From positions 62,001-126,000 of the IMG/VR virus record IMGVR_UViG_3300042691_053605: DNA of 64,000 nt; one strand, 5' to 3'. Positions 51,401 through 60,378 of this stretch are shown piece after piece. This stretch comes from a virus. The position numbers were made by a program, and so were the translations under genes. The number at the start of each line of letters is the position of its first letter. Within the stretch, counting starts at the first letter, position 1. Under the pieces are notes generated by a model that saw nothing but the letters and a program-made list of their open reading frames with translations, searched no databases and was not told where the DNA came from.

Positions 51401-52206
51401 TCAATATATTTAGATGCAATCCAGGAGAAAGAACATGTATTAGGTTTTTCTCTTAATCTTTGTTCGTTCCATTTTTCAATTTTGTTATGATTAACTGAAG
51501 TGTCATATAAATGTACACTATAAGAAACCGGCAGGATAAGTTCTGGAAGAAACTTATCATACAGTTTCTCAGACTCCGTATAGCGGTACGGATAAAAAGC
51601 TTCCCACTGCAGAGTTTTGAAATGACCTTGTAAACTTTCACGAGCAACAAGTGTGCTGTGCATTTTTACGCTGTGCTCATCCCAGTATTTGTCCTTTCCT
51701 TTACTCCGAAACCAGGTGTATTCTGCGTACCATTCCTCAAGGTATTTTGAATTAGGCGGGCTTACAAGTACACCGTTTCCGTATTTCCAATCGCGCGATC
51801 CCAGTTTACCTACAATAAACTTTTCTTCTGCAATAAGATCATCAAATGACTTAATAGTAATAGTATCAAAATCAGAATACACTCCGCCTTGCTCCATAAG
51901 CAATTTTATTCTGAATACATCAGAGGTGTGTGCGGGATGCACCAACGGGTTTCCAAAAACTTCGGTTGGCGGTTCTACAATATGTAAATTAACAAATGAT
52001 GAAACCTTTTCCCAGTATTCACCGGTAGGCTGCGCGTTTGTATAAAAGTTAATAGAGTAATCCGGATTATGCTGATGAAATGACTTAACTGCCAAGTATC
52101 TCATCAAATCCCATTGCGCTTCCCGTTTACTTTTATCGTTGTAGAAATAAATGTAGTGAGCCTTCTTATACTCCGGGTTAGCCGTTTTTGTTTCAAACAG
52201 AGACAT
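51397..52206 (-). CDS. GT32-type glycosyltransferase (DXD)
   Basis: A 269-aa protein. HTSDVFRIKLLMEQGGVYSD and FDTITIK match the DXD-containing GT32 family (mannosyl/galactosyl transferase type). It probably uses a nucleotide-sugar and divalent metal. The acceptor may be hydroxymethyl-cytosine glucose, giving a second sugar layer, or another molecule. It sits between the EEP gene and the first C5-methyltransferase-like gene. Confidence 0.75.
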   Translation of the reverse strand: MSLFETKTANPEYKKAHYIYFYNDKSKREAQWDLMRYLAVKSFHQHNPDYSINFYTNAQPTGEYWEKVSSFVNLHIVEPPTEVFGNPLVHPAHTSDVFRIKLLMEQGGVYSDFDTITIKSFDDLIAEEKFIVGKLGSRDWKYGNGVLVSPPNSKYLEEWYAEYTWFRSKGKDKYWDEHSVKMHSTLVARESLQGHFKTLQWEAFYPYRYTESEKLYDKFLPELILPVSYSVHLYDTSVNHNKIEKWNEQRLREKPNTCSFSWIASKYIE

Positions 52207-53402
52207 TAAAATAGTGATTTAGAGGTTTGATCGGTTTTACTATCTATCCGCTTCGCAAGATTGTCCTGTCTGAAATAATCTGTACCGCTATCCGCAAGTT
52301 CGCCGTTCATCCACTTAAGAACCTGCAGTGTCCAATCTGCTGCTGTATTAACTGGAACATTTTGAGAGATTTGTGAATACCCTTCATGTGATAACTCAAA
52401 GTTTTCATCCATGCCCATCAGCCACATAATCTCTTGAATGTTCATCCAACGATTTTCGGTAGGATGCACTGATTGTTGAAGAGTTCGCCCAACCACCGCA
52501 GGTATATCAACCGCATTAATATGAGGAGTGCTGTCCCATACCCTCTTTTGCATTGCACGTTCAAAAAGTTTTAAGTACTTTTCAGATTTTGCATCTGTAC
52601 GGCCTTTCAGATAATCAATAACACTCTCAGCTCGAGTCTGCTCACGAAATGCGTATATCAGAATTGAACGGTTGCCTTCAAGTGCAGCCTCGTGTGGAGT
52701 TTTCTTTTCCACATCAGTTAACCACTGAAATAGCGGATCTTCTAAAAGATTGTCTTTTAGGAAAAACTTATCGGTGTATTTTCCTTGTGGAACACGACTT
52801 AAATACTCCTCAAGTGTTTCCTTTGGTTTTTCAATCCATTCCAGTATCGGAGCAGTTTCTGACTTCCAAAAGAAGTAAAAAGATCTTACGCGATTCTGCG
52901 GAATACCGTGCATTGCAGTGCTAGTCTTTATTACGCTAAAAGAGTAACCGTGACGTTTTCCAATTTCGTATAGCGTATCTGCCACTTTTTTACCCAGTGC
53001 GGTATACAAGCCCGGAGCGTTTTCTCCCCAGAGTACTCTGGGTTTTACATTTTCCAACACATATTCCGAGGACTTGTACATCCATTCGTTTTGAACTGCA
53101 TCAGCGCCTCGTGCCTTTGCACTGCCTTCTTTATTAGAAGAATTTAAGGCAGATAGCCCAGCACATGGACAGAGGCTTACCACCATATCCACCCCTTCAA
53201 TATTTTCTGTAAAGGTACGGTCCCAGGCTATTCCGTCTTCACCAATAGTTCCATACGGAACTTCAGGAAAGTTTAGTCGGCAATGACTATCATTACTCTG
53301 AAATTGTTCATAAGATAACATAAATTGAGGATCTTGACCTGTGGCCTTTTTTGCTCCTAATACCATTCCGCCAATCAGCGGTACAATTGCTCCGTACTTC
53401 AT
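52206..53402 (-). CDS. C5-cytosine methyltransferase-like protein, copy 1
   Basis: A 398-aa protein. Motif I is variant (IVPLIGGMVLGAKKA). Motif IV is CPCAGLS with nucleophile Cys80, motif VI is ENAPGL, motif VIII is QNRVRSF, and a C-terminal motif IX/X is SQNVPVNTAADWT. All catalytic landmarks are present. It is about as long as DNA C5-methyltransferases and is a tandem paralogue of 53402-54622 (TAATG overlap). The recognition sequence is unknown. In a genome with hydroxymethyl-cytosine the role is unclear. Confidence 0.75.
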   Translation of the reverse strand: MKYGAIVPLIGGMVLGAKKATGQDPQFMLSYEQFQSNDSHCRLNFPEVPYGTIGEDGIAWDRTFTENIEGVDMVVSLCPCAGLSALNSSNKEGSAKARGADAVQNEWMYKSSEYVLENVKPRVLWGENAPGLYTALGKKVADTLYEIGKRHGYSFSVIKTSTAMHGIPQNRVRSFYFFWKSETAPILEWIEKPKETLEEYLSRVPQGKYTDKFFLKDNLLEDPLFQWLTDVEKKTPHEAALEGNRSILIYAFREQTRAESVIDYLKGRTDAKSEKYLKLFERAMQKRVWDSTPHINAVDIPAVVGRTLQQSVHPTENRWMNIQEIMWLMGMDENFELSHEGYSQISQNVPVNTAADWTLQVLKWMNGELADSGTDYFRQDNLAKRIDSKTDQTSKSLF

Positions 53403-54622
53403 TAAAATAAACAGGTTGAGTTGCAGGGTTCCTCCACTTCTTTAGGAGCTCCTGATAAATTATTTTGTTTGAAAAACTTTTGTCCAGAGGACGGTAGTTC
53501 TCCTTTTATGTATTTGATAACTTCAAGCGTCCAATCGCGTGCTGTTGCGGTAGGAACATTTTGTGCAATATGATTCCACTGGTTTTTGTTCAACAATTGA
53601 AAATCATGCGGTAGACCCATTAAATGCATATACTCGCGGATACTGATAAATCTCTTCTCTTCGGGATGGGAACCGCAAATCATATTTTTGGAAATAACTG
53701 CCTTAAAAGTATCAACACCTAATCTTGGTGAAACATCCCAGAATCCTTTTCCTTCTGCCAGCTTTTTCTTTATATGATGCAGCGAACGTGAATCCACCGA
53801 GTCTGGAAGAACTTTATCCGTGTACGCAATGCATTCATCCAACCAACCTTTTTTAATTAAGAGGTAGTTCATAGTACCCGAGTCTTCTGACATAATTTCT
53901 TTCCAGGTCATACCTTTTTCCTCCTCCATAAACTTGATGATAGGCAGTCCTTCAAGCTTCCAGGTATTAAAAGTTTCTTGCAGAGTTGCATCAGCAGGAA
54001 CCTCTTTTAAGTATTCACCAAGAGTTTTTCTTTCCCGATTGTAGAAATTCATAATCGGCGCGTATTCACTGTCCCAGAAGAAGTAAAATGTTCTTGGTCG
54101 TTCCTGTGGAATTCCATGTTTACTTGTAGTAGTTTTCATCAAACTCATACTGTAACCATGTTTTTGACCAATTTCAAACAGTTTTTCTGCTACGCCTTTT
54201 CCGATTGCTCCAAAAAGCCCAGGTGCGTTTTCTCCAAAGAAAACTCTGGGTTTAAGAGTTCCCAGAACAAATTCAGCAGATCGGTACATCCACTCATTCT
54301 GAGCGGCATCTGAACCTCTAGATTTGCCTCCACCATTCTTGGAATAGTTTAACATAGACAATCCTGCGCATGGGCATGTAGTGCTTACAAAGTCCAAACG
54401 ATCTACCACTTCTTCGGTTTCATCAAGATTAATGTACGGAACATCCGGCCAGTATTCGCGTAAATGGCTTTCATTTTCCTGAAACCCTGTATATGTGTAG
54501 AGAGCCTTTGGCTTATTACCCGTTGCCATGGAATTACCAATAGCGAATCCTCCAATAAGAGGTACAATTGCTGCCCAGCTTAATCCACTATCTTCAGTGC
54601 TTGTTTTACTGTTGTTTTCCAT
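53402..54622 (-). CDS. C5-cytosine methyltransferase-like protein, copy 2
   Basis: A 406-aa protein. It has motif I variant AAIVPLIGGFAIGNSMATG, motif IV CPCAGLS (Cys85), ENAPGL, QERPRTF and AQNVPTATARDW. It aligns along its length with copy 1, so the pair is a tandem duplication whose copies have diverged. Its C-terminal ~20 residues contain a Cys pair (PCNSTC). It overlaps the preceding 496-aa gene by 43 bp. Confidence 0.75.
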   Translation of the reverse strand: MENNSKTSTEDSGLSWAAIVPLIGGFAIGNSMATGNKPKALYTYTGFQENESHLREYWPDVPYINLDETEEVVDRLDFVSTTCPCAGLSMLNYSKNGGGKSRGSDAAQNEWMYRSAEFVLGTLKPRVFFGENAPGLFGAIGKGVAEKLFEIGQKHGYSMSLMKTTTSKHGIPQERPRTFYFFWDSEYAPIMNFYNRERKTLGEYLKEVPADATLQETFNTWKLEGLPIIKFMEEEKGMTWKEIMSEDSGTMNYLLIKKGWLDECIAYTDKVLPDSVDSRSLHHIKKKLAEGKGFWDVSPRLGVDTFKAVISKNMICGSHPEEKRFISIREYMHLMGLPHDFQLLNKNQWNHIAQNVPTATARDWTLEVIKYIKGELPSSGQKFFKQNNLSGAPKEVEEPCNSTCLF

Positions 54623-56070
54623 TCTTCTAAAAAATTGTAATAGTTAAAGTGTTCTTTTAATTCGTGCATTACTTGTGCCTTTTCCTCGGGATGGCTGTCG
54701 TAATATGCAATTCTTTCCAGGATTTCTTCATGATCGTGAACCACAATCTTTTTCTGTAGCCACTCGGGTATTCCCAAAAATTCCGGGTCATACCGATAAT
54801 CAAGAAGAGGAAAAACGTCCAGTGAAAGATAAAGGGCAGGCCTCCAGTTGATGATATCGTAGTGCGCAATATTCTTTGCAACCAAGGAGTATTCGTATTT
54901 GGCAAGTGTTCCATTTAGTTCTTGTGTATCAATATATCCTCGGTAGTTTGGATGCGTAGAAACCGATTCCCAGAGTTCTGAAATAATTGGATCCTCTTCA
55001 ATTCTCTTTTGAAAACGGGAAACACTGCGGTTTTCTTTCTTTCTTTCCGAAATATGTCCGTCTACTTTAGGCGGCACATAGATATCAATTCCATCTCCGC
55101 GAAGATTTCTTAGGTATGTATTCCAAACATCTCTGCGTGTATTTTTACTCAAGAATACTGTTCCGTAAAAGCAAAACTTATGTTTCTTGGTTTTGTCGGT
55201 TTCCCAAGGTTTGTCATAGAGAAAATGTTGCATTTCTGCCACTGGAAAGGCTTCAAAATCTCGGGTTCCACGATAATCACGAGCAAGCGCAAAATTGGTA
55301 TGTGCAGGCGAAATGCTATCAAATAGTCTATAATAGGATCCTGGATCTACAACATAATAATAAGACCTCTTAAAATTTCCATTAGCAACCGCGTTATCAA
55401 TACACCATTTGCCAAGATTAAACGCCAAGTTTTTCATCCAATAGGTAAAAGTAAGAATACCCACATGGTAATCATACTTGGCAGAAATCTTTTTGCAGTT
55501 CTTATGGATAAAGTCAATTATTTCCGGGTCGTTTCCAATGTAGTCATGAAATTCATTACCTTTGTTTACCGCGGAGGAAGTTCGGATCTTTTCTGAAACA
55601 TCTCGTTTTGCCCAGTAATCTTTAAGCGGAAGGAACGCCCAGCGTTCATCCAACCACATAACATATTCAGGTGTGTACTTAGGCATTTCAGCATTGAAAT
55701 GATGTATTACAACATCGCGATTATGTTCCCACGAAAGATTATCATCATCTTCGGAAACTTCAGCCGCGCGCTTAAACTTCTTGGCTTTGATTTCCTCAAA
55801 ATCATTATGGTGTATAGAATATATGTTGCTAAACCCCATGTCAACCAATCGGCTAGGATCATTATCAACTCCTAACCATATAAGATTAAAACGTGGCTCA
55901 AGAACCTCTTTTACCATTTGACGGTACCAACCAATAATATGATCCTGTTCTTTAGAAAACACAAGCCTTGAAAAGATCAAGGCCATGGTTTCTTTGTTAG
56001 GATCCAGCGGCTTAACGTTGTATGAACGTATAAGCTTAAGAGTTTTTTCGGGTGCGTCAAATAATGCCAT
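54580..56070 (-). CDS. Putative glycosyltransferase (GT-B-like)
   Basis: A 496-aa protein. The N-terminal part contains FNLIWLGVDNDPSR and a Trp-rich middle. The C-terminal half shows GYIDTQELNGTLAKYEYSLV and PALYLSLDVFPLLDYRYDP, like the sugar-nucleotide side of GT-B transferases (Glu/Pro switch regions). It is coupled to the alpha-glucosyltransferase homologue by a 1-bp overlap, so a second DNA- or glycan-directed transfer is likely. Family not certain. Confidence 0.55.
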   Translation of the reverse strand: MALFDAPEKTLKLIRSYNVKPLDPNKETMALIFSRLVFSKEQDHIIGWYRQMVKEVLEPRFNLIWLGVDNDPSRLVDMGFSNIYSIHHNDFEEIKAKKFKRAAEVSEDDDNLSWEHNRDVVIHHFNAEMPKYTPEYVMWLDERWAFLPLKDYWAKRDVSEKIRTSSAVNKGNEFHDYIGNDPEIIDFIHKNCKKISAKYDYHVGILTFTYWMKNLAFNLGKWCIDNAVANGNFKRSYYYVVDPGSYYRLFDSISPAHTNFALARDYRGTRDFEAFPVAEMQHFLYDKPWETDKTKKHKFCFYGTVFLSKNTRRDVWNTYLRNLRGDGIDIYVPPKVDGHISERKKENRSVSRFQKRIEEDPIISELWESVSTHPNYRGYIDTQELNGTLAKYEYSLVAKNIAHYDIINWRPALYLSLDVFPLLDYRYDPEFLGIPEWLQKKIVVHDHEEILERIAYYDSHPEEKAQVMHELKEHFNYYNFLEEWKTTVKQALKIVD

Positions 56071-57491
56071 TAGAATAATTTTGTAGAGTTTGTTACTGGC
56101 GCGGGTTTAGGCGCGTTCCATTTTACAAATACCTGCTTTGCTCCATCAAGGTAACTTAATTGTTTTCCCATAACTTCTTGAATTCCAAGAGCCGGAATCT
56201 TTCCTTCTTCCTCAAATTTTGCAATTTCTTCGGCGTATACCGAACCGCAAAGATTTGTTAAGAGTTCGCGCTCGTCAGAGTATTTTCCAGTGTCTTTACC
56301 CATTGAAAAGATATGTTCCAAGGTTTCTGGAATAACACGGTCCGCATTAAACTCCTCGTATGCAACTTCAAAAGAAGTTTGTTGATATCTTTTCATGGTT
56401 GGAATATCATGACTCATTTCCACAATTTGTGCAGCCACGGCTTCCACATCAGTTCCGTCAGAAAGAATACAGAAGTTTGGAATATCCGCATACAAGGTTC
56501 CATCACTGATGCGATTATGTTCTGCCCAGTGACGATCAAAAAGAGGAACTGCGCCAGTACCAATAATTTCAATCTGTGTATATTCCATACGGTCACCGTA
56601 ATTTTGCGCCTGTTTTGGTAAGGAATAGAATGCAGAACCAAACATATGTGTTGCAAAATGGTTTAGTGCAAAATCACGAGTACATGGTTCCCATGCTTTT
56701 ACTGGGCCATCGCCGTAAACGCGGTTTTCGATATTTTTATTGATTTTTGTATAGGTGGTCCATGGATGATCAATAATCTGGAATTTAGCGCCTACCGATG
56801 CCTCAATACCGTGAATTTCCGTAACAAATGTGGGATCAATTTGGTGGGCATGATAACCAACTTCTACCGTACGATCAATGTTTTTAAGAGTAGACCAACG
56901 ACCAACATAGGTTAAACCACGTTTGCGTGTTTCAATTGGATATTTTTCTTTGTACATTAAAAGTTCCTCAAAGTTCATCCACATTTTGAAACGGCACATA
57001 CGTTCATTTGCCTTTTTGGACGGCATCATTGTAATTACCTGTTGAGCCATCCAGGTATCAGTACCAAAGTGATAAACCAGGTCTGCCTCATTTAACATGG
57101 GAACGAGATAAGTAATCTTATCAACATTTGCCTTTGAGATCTCGTGAACAAACATTACCTTCAAGGCTTGCAAAGGTTTGAAAAGATTATGGTAGAACTT
57201 ACGAATTACATTGTGTTCGTACTTATTGTTTGGATAAGAATTGAAGATCACCAAGTCATACTTTTCCAATCGGTTCTTAATTTCATCAATGTTACCTACA
57301 TTAAATGAAACATAATTTAATTTGTGTGATCCTCGACGAGTATAAAACTTCTCATCGTAAGAATAGGTGTCAAGTTGACAGCCTACTTTTTTGGACCAGA
57401 GTTCAAGTTCTGCTCCTACTCGGGTTACTCCACAGCCTTCAATTCCTTGGCCATAGACTACCGCGATCTTTTTGTCTTTCCAGTTAGTCAT
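56070..57491 (-). CDS. Homologue of T4 DNA alpha-glucosyltransferase (AGT, GT72-like)
   Basis: A 473-aa protein. Its N-terminus, VVYGQGIEGCGVTRVGAELE, and FYTRRGSHKL match T4 AGT (GLEGCGVTK; FTRTSSHD) as I recall that sequence. YVGRWSTLKN matches AGT WIGRTTTWKG, and MEYTQIEIIGTGAVPLFDRH matches its EYTHLELGACGTIPVF. T4 AGT adds glucose to 5-hydroxymethyl-cytosine in DNA, using UDP-glucose. The dCMP hydroxymethylase-like gene and dNMP kinase in this phage support the same product. The extra ~70 residues extend the C-terminus. Confidence 0.75.
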   Translation of the reverse strand: MTNWKDKKIAVVYGQGIEGCGVTRVGAELELWSKKVGCQLDTYSYDEKFYTRRGSHKLNYVSFNVGNIDEIKNRLEKYDLVIFNSYPNNKYEHNVIRKFYHNLFKPLQALKVMFVHEISKANVDKITYLVPMLNEADLVYHFGTDTWMAQQVITMMPSKKANERMCRFKMWMNFEELLMYKEKYPIETRKRGLTYVGRWSTLKNIDRTVEVGYHAHQIDPTFVTEIHGIEASVGAKFQIIDHPWTTYTKINKNIENRVYGDGPVKAWEPCTRDFALNHFATHMFGSAFYSLPKQAQNYGDRMEYTQIEIIGTGAVPLFDRHWAEHNRISDGTLYADIPNFCILSDGTDVEAVAAQIVEMSHDIPTMKRYQQTSFEVAYEEFNADRVIPETLEHIFSMGKDTGKYSDERELLTNLCGSVYAEEIAKFEEEGKIPALGIQEVMGKQLSYLDGAKQVFVKWNAPKPAPVTNSTKLF

Positions 57492-57492
57492 A

Positions 57493-59082
57493 TTAGTTAT
57501 TTGAGTTATTTATCGTGATTAAATTAATGAGTTGTCTTCCGCGTGCAAACATGGCTTTTTGACGATCCGGATTATCCGCATGAAACGGAATTGCCGTAAT
57601 CAGCAACAATATTGCCAGTCTTTTTAAGAGATCTACATCATAACCGTGGCCTTGTAATTCGCTTTCCAAAAATGTGGAAAGACTTTCTGTTCCAGGAACC
57701 CAGTCAATTGTAACGTCTTCACCGTCCCATGAATATCGATTTGCTACAATCATTGCGTATCCGCAGTAGAAATCCTGTAGCAGTTTTCCCATATCATATC
57801 GTAAATCTCCTTGAGTCCACATTTGGCCAAAGATGCCACGAGGATCTACAAATTTAATGCTTCCACTGTGTGGATCATAAATGATATTTCCAAGATGGCT
57901 ATCACCGTGCATTACCTGAGACCAGGTAGGAGACGCTGAAAGCTCCAATGCAGTATCAAGTAGGAATCGTGTTTGGTTTTTGCGAAGAGGAACATATTTT
58001 GAAATATCATCCAGGCGATTACGTGTTTTGATAAAATAGTGATCAAAACAATATTTAGCTGCTTCATCACGGTTAACTGTTTGAATCGTGGATGAATAAA
58101 AAACATCATGATGCACTTGCAAAATTTTGCGGATAATTTCGTGCCAAATGTCAGTACGCAAATTATCGTAAACCAGGACTTCATTTAATGCAGTTCCAGG
58201 TTCAAGACTCATTTTTAGAGTACCGCCAGGACTTTCCAATATCCGCGGACAAAACAGAGACTGCGCCTCATTTAAGTTTTTGAACCAGTTTTTCTCAGCT
58301 TCAATTTTTTCGGCCTTTCCTAAATCAGAGGAACTCTTGGTTACGGTTCCGTAAAAAGTATCAACATCAATATGATTAAAGGAACGGGCTGTCATACTCA
58401 GTAATTTTGCCTTTGATTCATAATAGGTATTAAGTTCTCCACAGTCATACCAATTATGAACCTCTGATAAATTCATTGGGCCTCTTTTCATATAGGATTC
58501 CAATAGAGCAGCAATTTGATATTCACCTTTATGCGTTGGCTTTTTCATACCCGCGGTTAGAGCTTTATCAAATTTTTCGCGGCTAACAAAATTGTAAACG
58601 CCGATTAGAGCCTTATCAGTTGGAACCTCGTTGTCAGGTTTGTCATATAAAATACCATCTTCATCAACCAAACACCAACGGTGTGGATCCGGAACCGCGT
58701 GAACTGCCAAGAAGTCATAGCTGTAATTAAAATCATCCAGGCAAATGGTATCGCCTAACCACACAGTAATGGCAGTGTCCTCAAATTCCAGAGCAGTATA
58801 ACCAACATTAATTGCGTGAAGCGGACCCAGCTTCTCGGCTTGCACTACGCATTTGATATTTTTGTCGGGATATACTCGGCTCGTAAACTCCGATATGTCC
58901 CCAATCTCGTTTTCCACTATTACTATCTCGGAAACGTTCGTATCTTCTAAGATTTTTTCTACGACGTACGAGATCAAGGGCCTCCCATTCACTGGGATCA
59001 TTGCCTTGCTGACCCCGCGAGACAGAGGTTTCATTCGGGTTGCTAGACCCGCCGCTGGAATAATTACGCTTCTCTTCTTCAT
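57493..59082 (-). CDS. Nucleotidyltransferase-kinase fusion (sugar-nucleotide synthesis)
   Basis: A 529-aa protein. Residues 1-~235 are an NTP_transferase domain (IIPAAGLATRMKPLSRGVSK) like UDP/CDP-sugar pyrophosphorylases. Residues ~270-520 are an aminoglycoside/choline kinase-like domain (VMHGDSHLGNIIYD with H-x-D-x4-N, and KFVDPRG). The fusion would phosphorylate a sugar or alcohol and link it to a nucleotide, making an activated donor for the glycosyltransferases that follow. It overlaps the HAD gene by 4 bp. Confidence 0.8.
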   Translation of the reverse strand: MKKRSVIIPAAGLATRMKPLSRGVSKAMIPVNGRPLISYVVEKILEDTNVSEIVIVENEIGDISEFTSRVYPDKNIKCVVQAEKLGPLHAINVGYTALEFEDTAITVWLGDTICLDDFNYSYDFLAVHAVPDPHRWCLVDEDGILYDKPDNEVPTDKALIGVYNFVSREKFDKALTAGMKKPTHKGEYQIAALLESYMKRGPMNLSEVHNWYDCGELNTYYESKAKLLSMTARSFNHIDVDTFYGTVTKSSSDLGKAEKIEAEKNWFKNLNEAQSLFCPRILESPGGTLKMSLEPGTALNEVLVYDNLRTDIWHEIIRKILQVHHDVFYSSTIQTVNRDEAAKYCFDHYFIKTRNRLDDISKYVPLRKNQTRFLLDTALELSASPTWSQVMHGDSHLGNIIYDPHSGSIKFVDPRGIFGQMWTQGDLRYDMGKLLQDFYCGYAMIVANRYSWDGEDVTIDWVPGTESLSTFLESELQGHGYDVDLLKRLAILLLITAIPFHADNPDRQKAMFARGRQLINLITINNSNN

Positions 59083-59483
59083 GGTTTAACAAATCTTCTG
59101 ATTGTGATTGATTCATAATTTTCAATTGGTTGATAGGCAAAATCGGATGGCGAAAGGGCTTTATCGTCTACATAGTAAACATTAGGACCCCAAGGCTTTC
59201 CCATAACAAGCGTGTCATACGGAACCTCATGTTCCTTAAGCCAGTCCTCAAGAACTGGACGAACATTTGCCTCAATTGCTGCAACATCGCCTTTGTAAGT
59301 TTTCATACCACGAGCCGTATGCAAAATAACCGTGTGCCCTTCAGCTTTAAGCTTCTGTAATTGTTTAATCACAGGTTTAATAGGCACGGCGTTTGCATAG
59401 TCAAACGGGCTGGTTTCATCTGGGTATCTGCTAGCTACGCAAATAGTTCCATCGATGTCCATTACAAATGTTGATTTTACCAT
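59079..59483 (-). CDS. HAD-type phosphatase, sugar-phosphate-associated
   Basis: A 134-aa HAD protein. Motif I is FVMDIDGT, motif II is ILHTARG, and the family ending GKPWGPNVYYVDDKALSP is typical of small HAD proteins paired with nucleotidyltransferases in surface-sugar loci. It probably dephosphorylates an intermediate in making the activated sugar used by the operon. First gene of the ~9.5-kb modification operon, behind a class 1 promoter. Confidence 0.75.
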   Translation of the reverse strand: MVKSTFVMDIDGTICVASRYPDETSPFDYANAVPIKPVIKQLQKLKAEGHTVILHTARGMKTYKGDVAAIEANVRPVLEDWLKEHEVPYDTLVMGKPWGPNVYYVDDKALSPSDFAYQPIENYESITIRRFVKP

Positions 59484-59504
59484 AAATTATTGATGTTGTT
59501 ATAG

Positions 59505-59531
59505 TTATATTCTTGGCCTTAAAAAAGTTCT
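59505..59531 (-). promoter_or_regulatory. Class 1 promoter of the DNA/sugar-modification operon
   Basis: AGAACTTTTTT then AAGAATATAA on the minus strand, exact 27-nt block, ~21 nt before the ATG at 59483. No terminator is visible before 49965. Confidence 0.75.
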
Positions 59532-59624
59532 TTCAGAATTGCAATAAAGTTATCAAATCTGAATTCATCTGGTGTAATCTGGGATCTTTCTTTATTTGTG
59601 TAAAGGTAAACCATTTAACACTAC

Positions 59625-59647
59625 AAAAGAGTCATTAGAATGACTCT
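59625..59647 (-). terminator. Terminator of the sigma operon
   Basis: Minus strand: AGAGTCATT, 2-nt loop, AATGACTCT, then TTTTG. It lies ~20 nt after the 36-aa lipoprotein stop. Confidence 0.7.
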
Positions 59648-59669
59648 CTTAAACCGCTTTTGGAAACCT

Positions 59670-59780
59670 TTATTGCGGAACTTCTACCTTGTCGTAGGCA
59701 GCGCATTTTGGATGCTTAGAAACACAGCTTGACGCAAATATTGCAGCAAGGATGATGAGTACGGTGATTTTAGTTTTCAT
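59670..59780 (-). CDS. 36-aa lipoprotein
   Basis: MKTKITVLIILAAIFASSC is a classical lipoprotein signal; the mature part is only ~18 residues (CVSKHPKCAAYDKVEVPQ) with a second Cys. Its ATG overlaps the previous gene's stop by 11 bp. A surface-exclusion or envelope-signalling role is possible but unproven. Too short for automated calls; supported by lipobox, overlap and terminator. Confidence 0.7.
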   Translation of the reverse strand: MKTKITVLIILAAIFASSCVSKHPKCAAYDKVEVPQ

Positions 59781-59919
59781 ATTCTTTGATGTATTTGATT
59801 GATTCAGATGATCCTATAAGCATATCAGCTTTTTGGTAATACTGAAGTGCTTTTGGATTTGTCTCAAGTTCTTTTTTCAGTGTATGTATCTCGGGTACAA
59901 ACTTCTTATTAAAGCTCAT
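59770..59919 (-). CDS. 49-aa hypothetical protein
   Basis: MSFNKKFVPEIHTLKKELET onward, helical and charged, in an ATGA overlap with the upstream gene and an 11-bp overlap with the lipoprotein gene. No family was recognised. Confidence 0.6.
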   Translation of the reverse strand: MSFNKKFVPEIHTLKKELETNPKALQYYQKADMLIGSSESIKYIKEYEN

Positions 59920-60119
59920 CTTTTAAAGTGTAGATAATAGGTTGAGTCTTTATCAAATTGGTAGCCTCCATTTTTTGTAATTACAATTCCCAGCTTTTTT
60001 ATAGCTGCTACAAAAGAGGTTTCTTTCATAATACCTGCATCGACCATTTTTTTGTAGGCAACAATGAAGTCTACTAGTTCAGGCTCAGATACAATGCCGT
60101 TTTCTATTACTTTAATCAT
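59916..60119 (-). CDS. 67-aa hypothetical protein
   Basis: A small protein: MIKVIENGIVSEPELVDFIV onward, helix-rich with a C-terminal beta stretch (KDSTYYLHFKR). Possibly a DNA-binding or anti-sigma partner; no motif supports this. It overlaps both neighbours. Confidence 0.6.
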   Translation of the reverse strand: MIKVIENGIVSEPELVDFIVAYKKMVDAGIMKETSFVAAIKKLGIVITKNGGYQFDKDSTYYLHFKR

Positions 60120-60378
60120 TTTCTTTTATTTTTTGTGGTACTTTAAATGTGTGAACAGTATTGGTTGTGGCCACCTCTATCAGTGAAGGATTCGGCCATT
60201 GATTAAATCTCACATTTAAGATAGTGATCTTTTTAAGATCCGCGCAATAGGCTTTTACCAAATCCAGTGAAGCCTCCACTTCGTTCTGTTCAATAATTTC
60301 CTTAATTTTTGCCTTTTGAATTTTGTTAAGCATTTCGTACTTTGGTACGATGTCATTAACGGAATACGCTCTTGCCAT
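60112..60378 (-). CDS. 88-aa hypothetical protein downstream of the sigma factor
   Basis: Helical N-terminal half (PKYEMLNKIQKAKIKEIIEQ) and a beta C-terminus. It overlaps the sigma gene by one base. An anti-sigma role would be a natural guess from position, but the sequence gives no support. Confidence 0.6.
   Translation of the reverse strand: MARAYSVNDIVPKYEMLNKIQKAKIKEIIEQNEVEASLDLVKAYCADLKKITILNVRFNQWPNPSLIEVATTNTVHTFKVPQKIKEND

Noticed and set aside
59519-59614. 31-codon minus-strand ORF (MVYLYTNKER start)
   Set aside because: It lies just downstream of a terminator and overlaps the class 1 promoter of the next operon, so it would hardly be transcribed.
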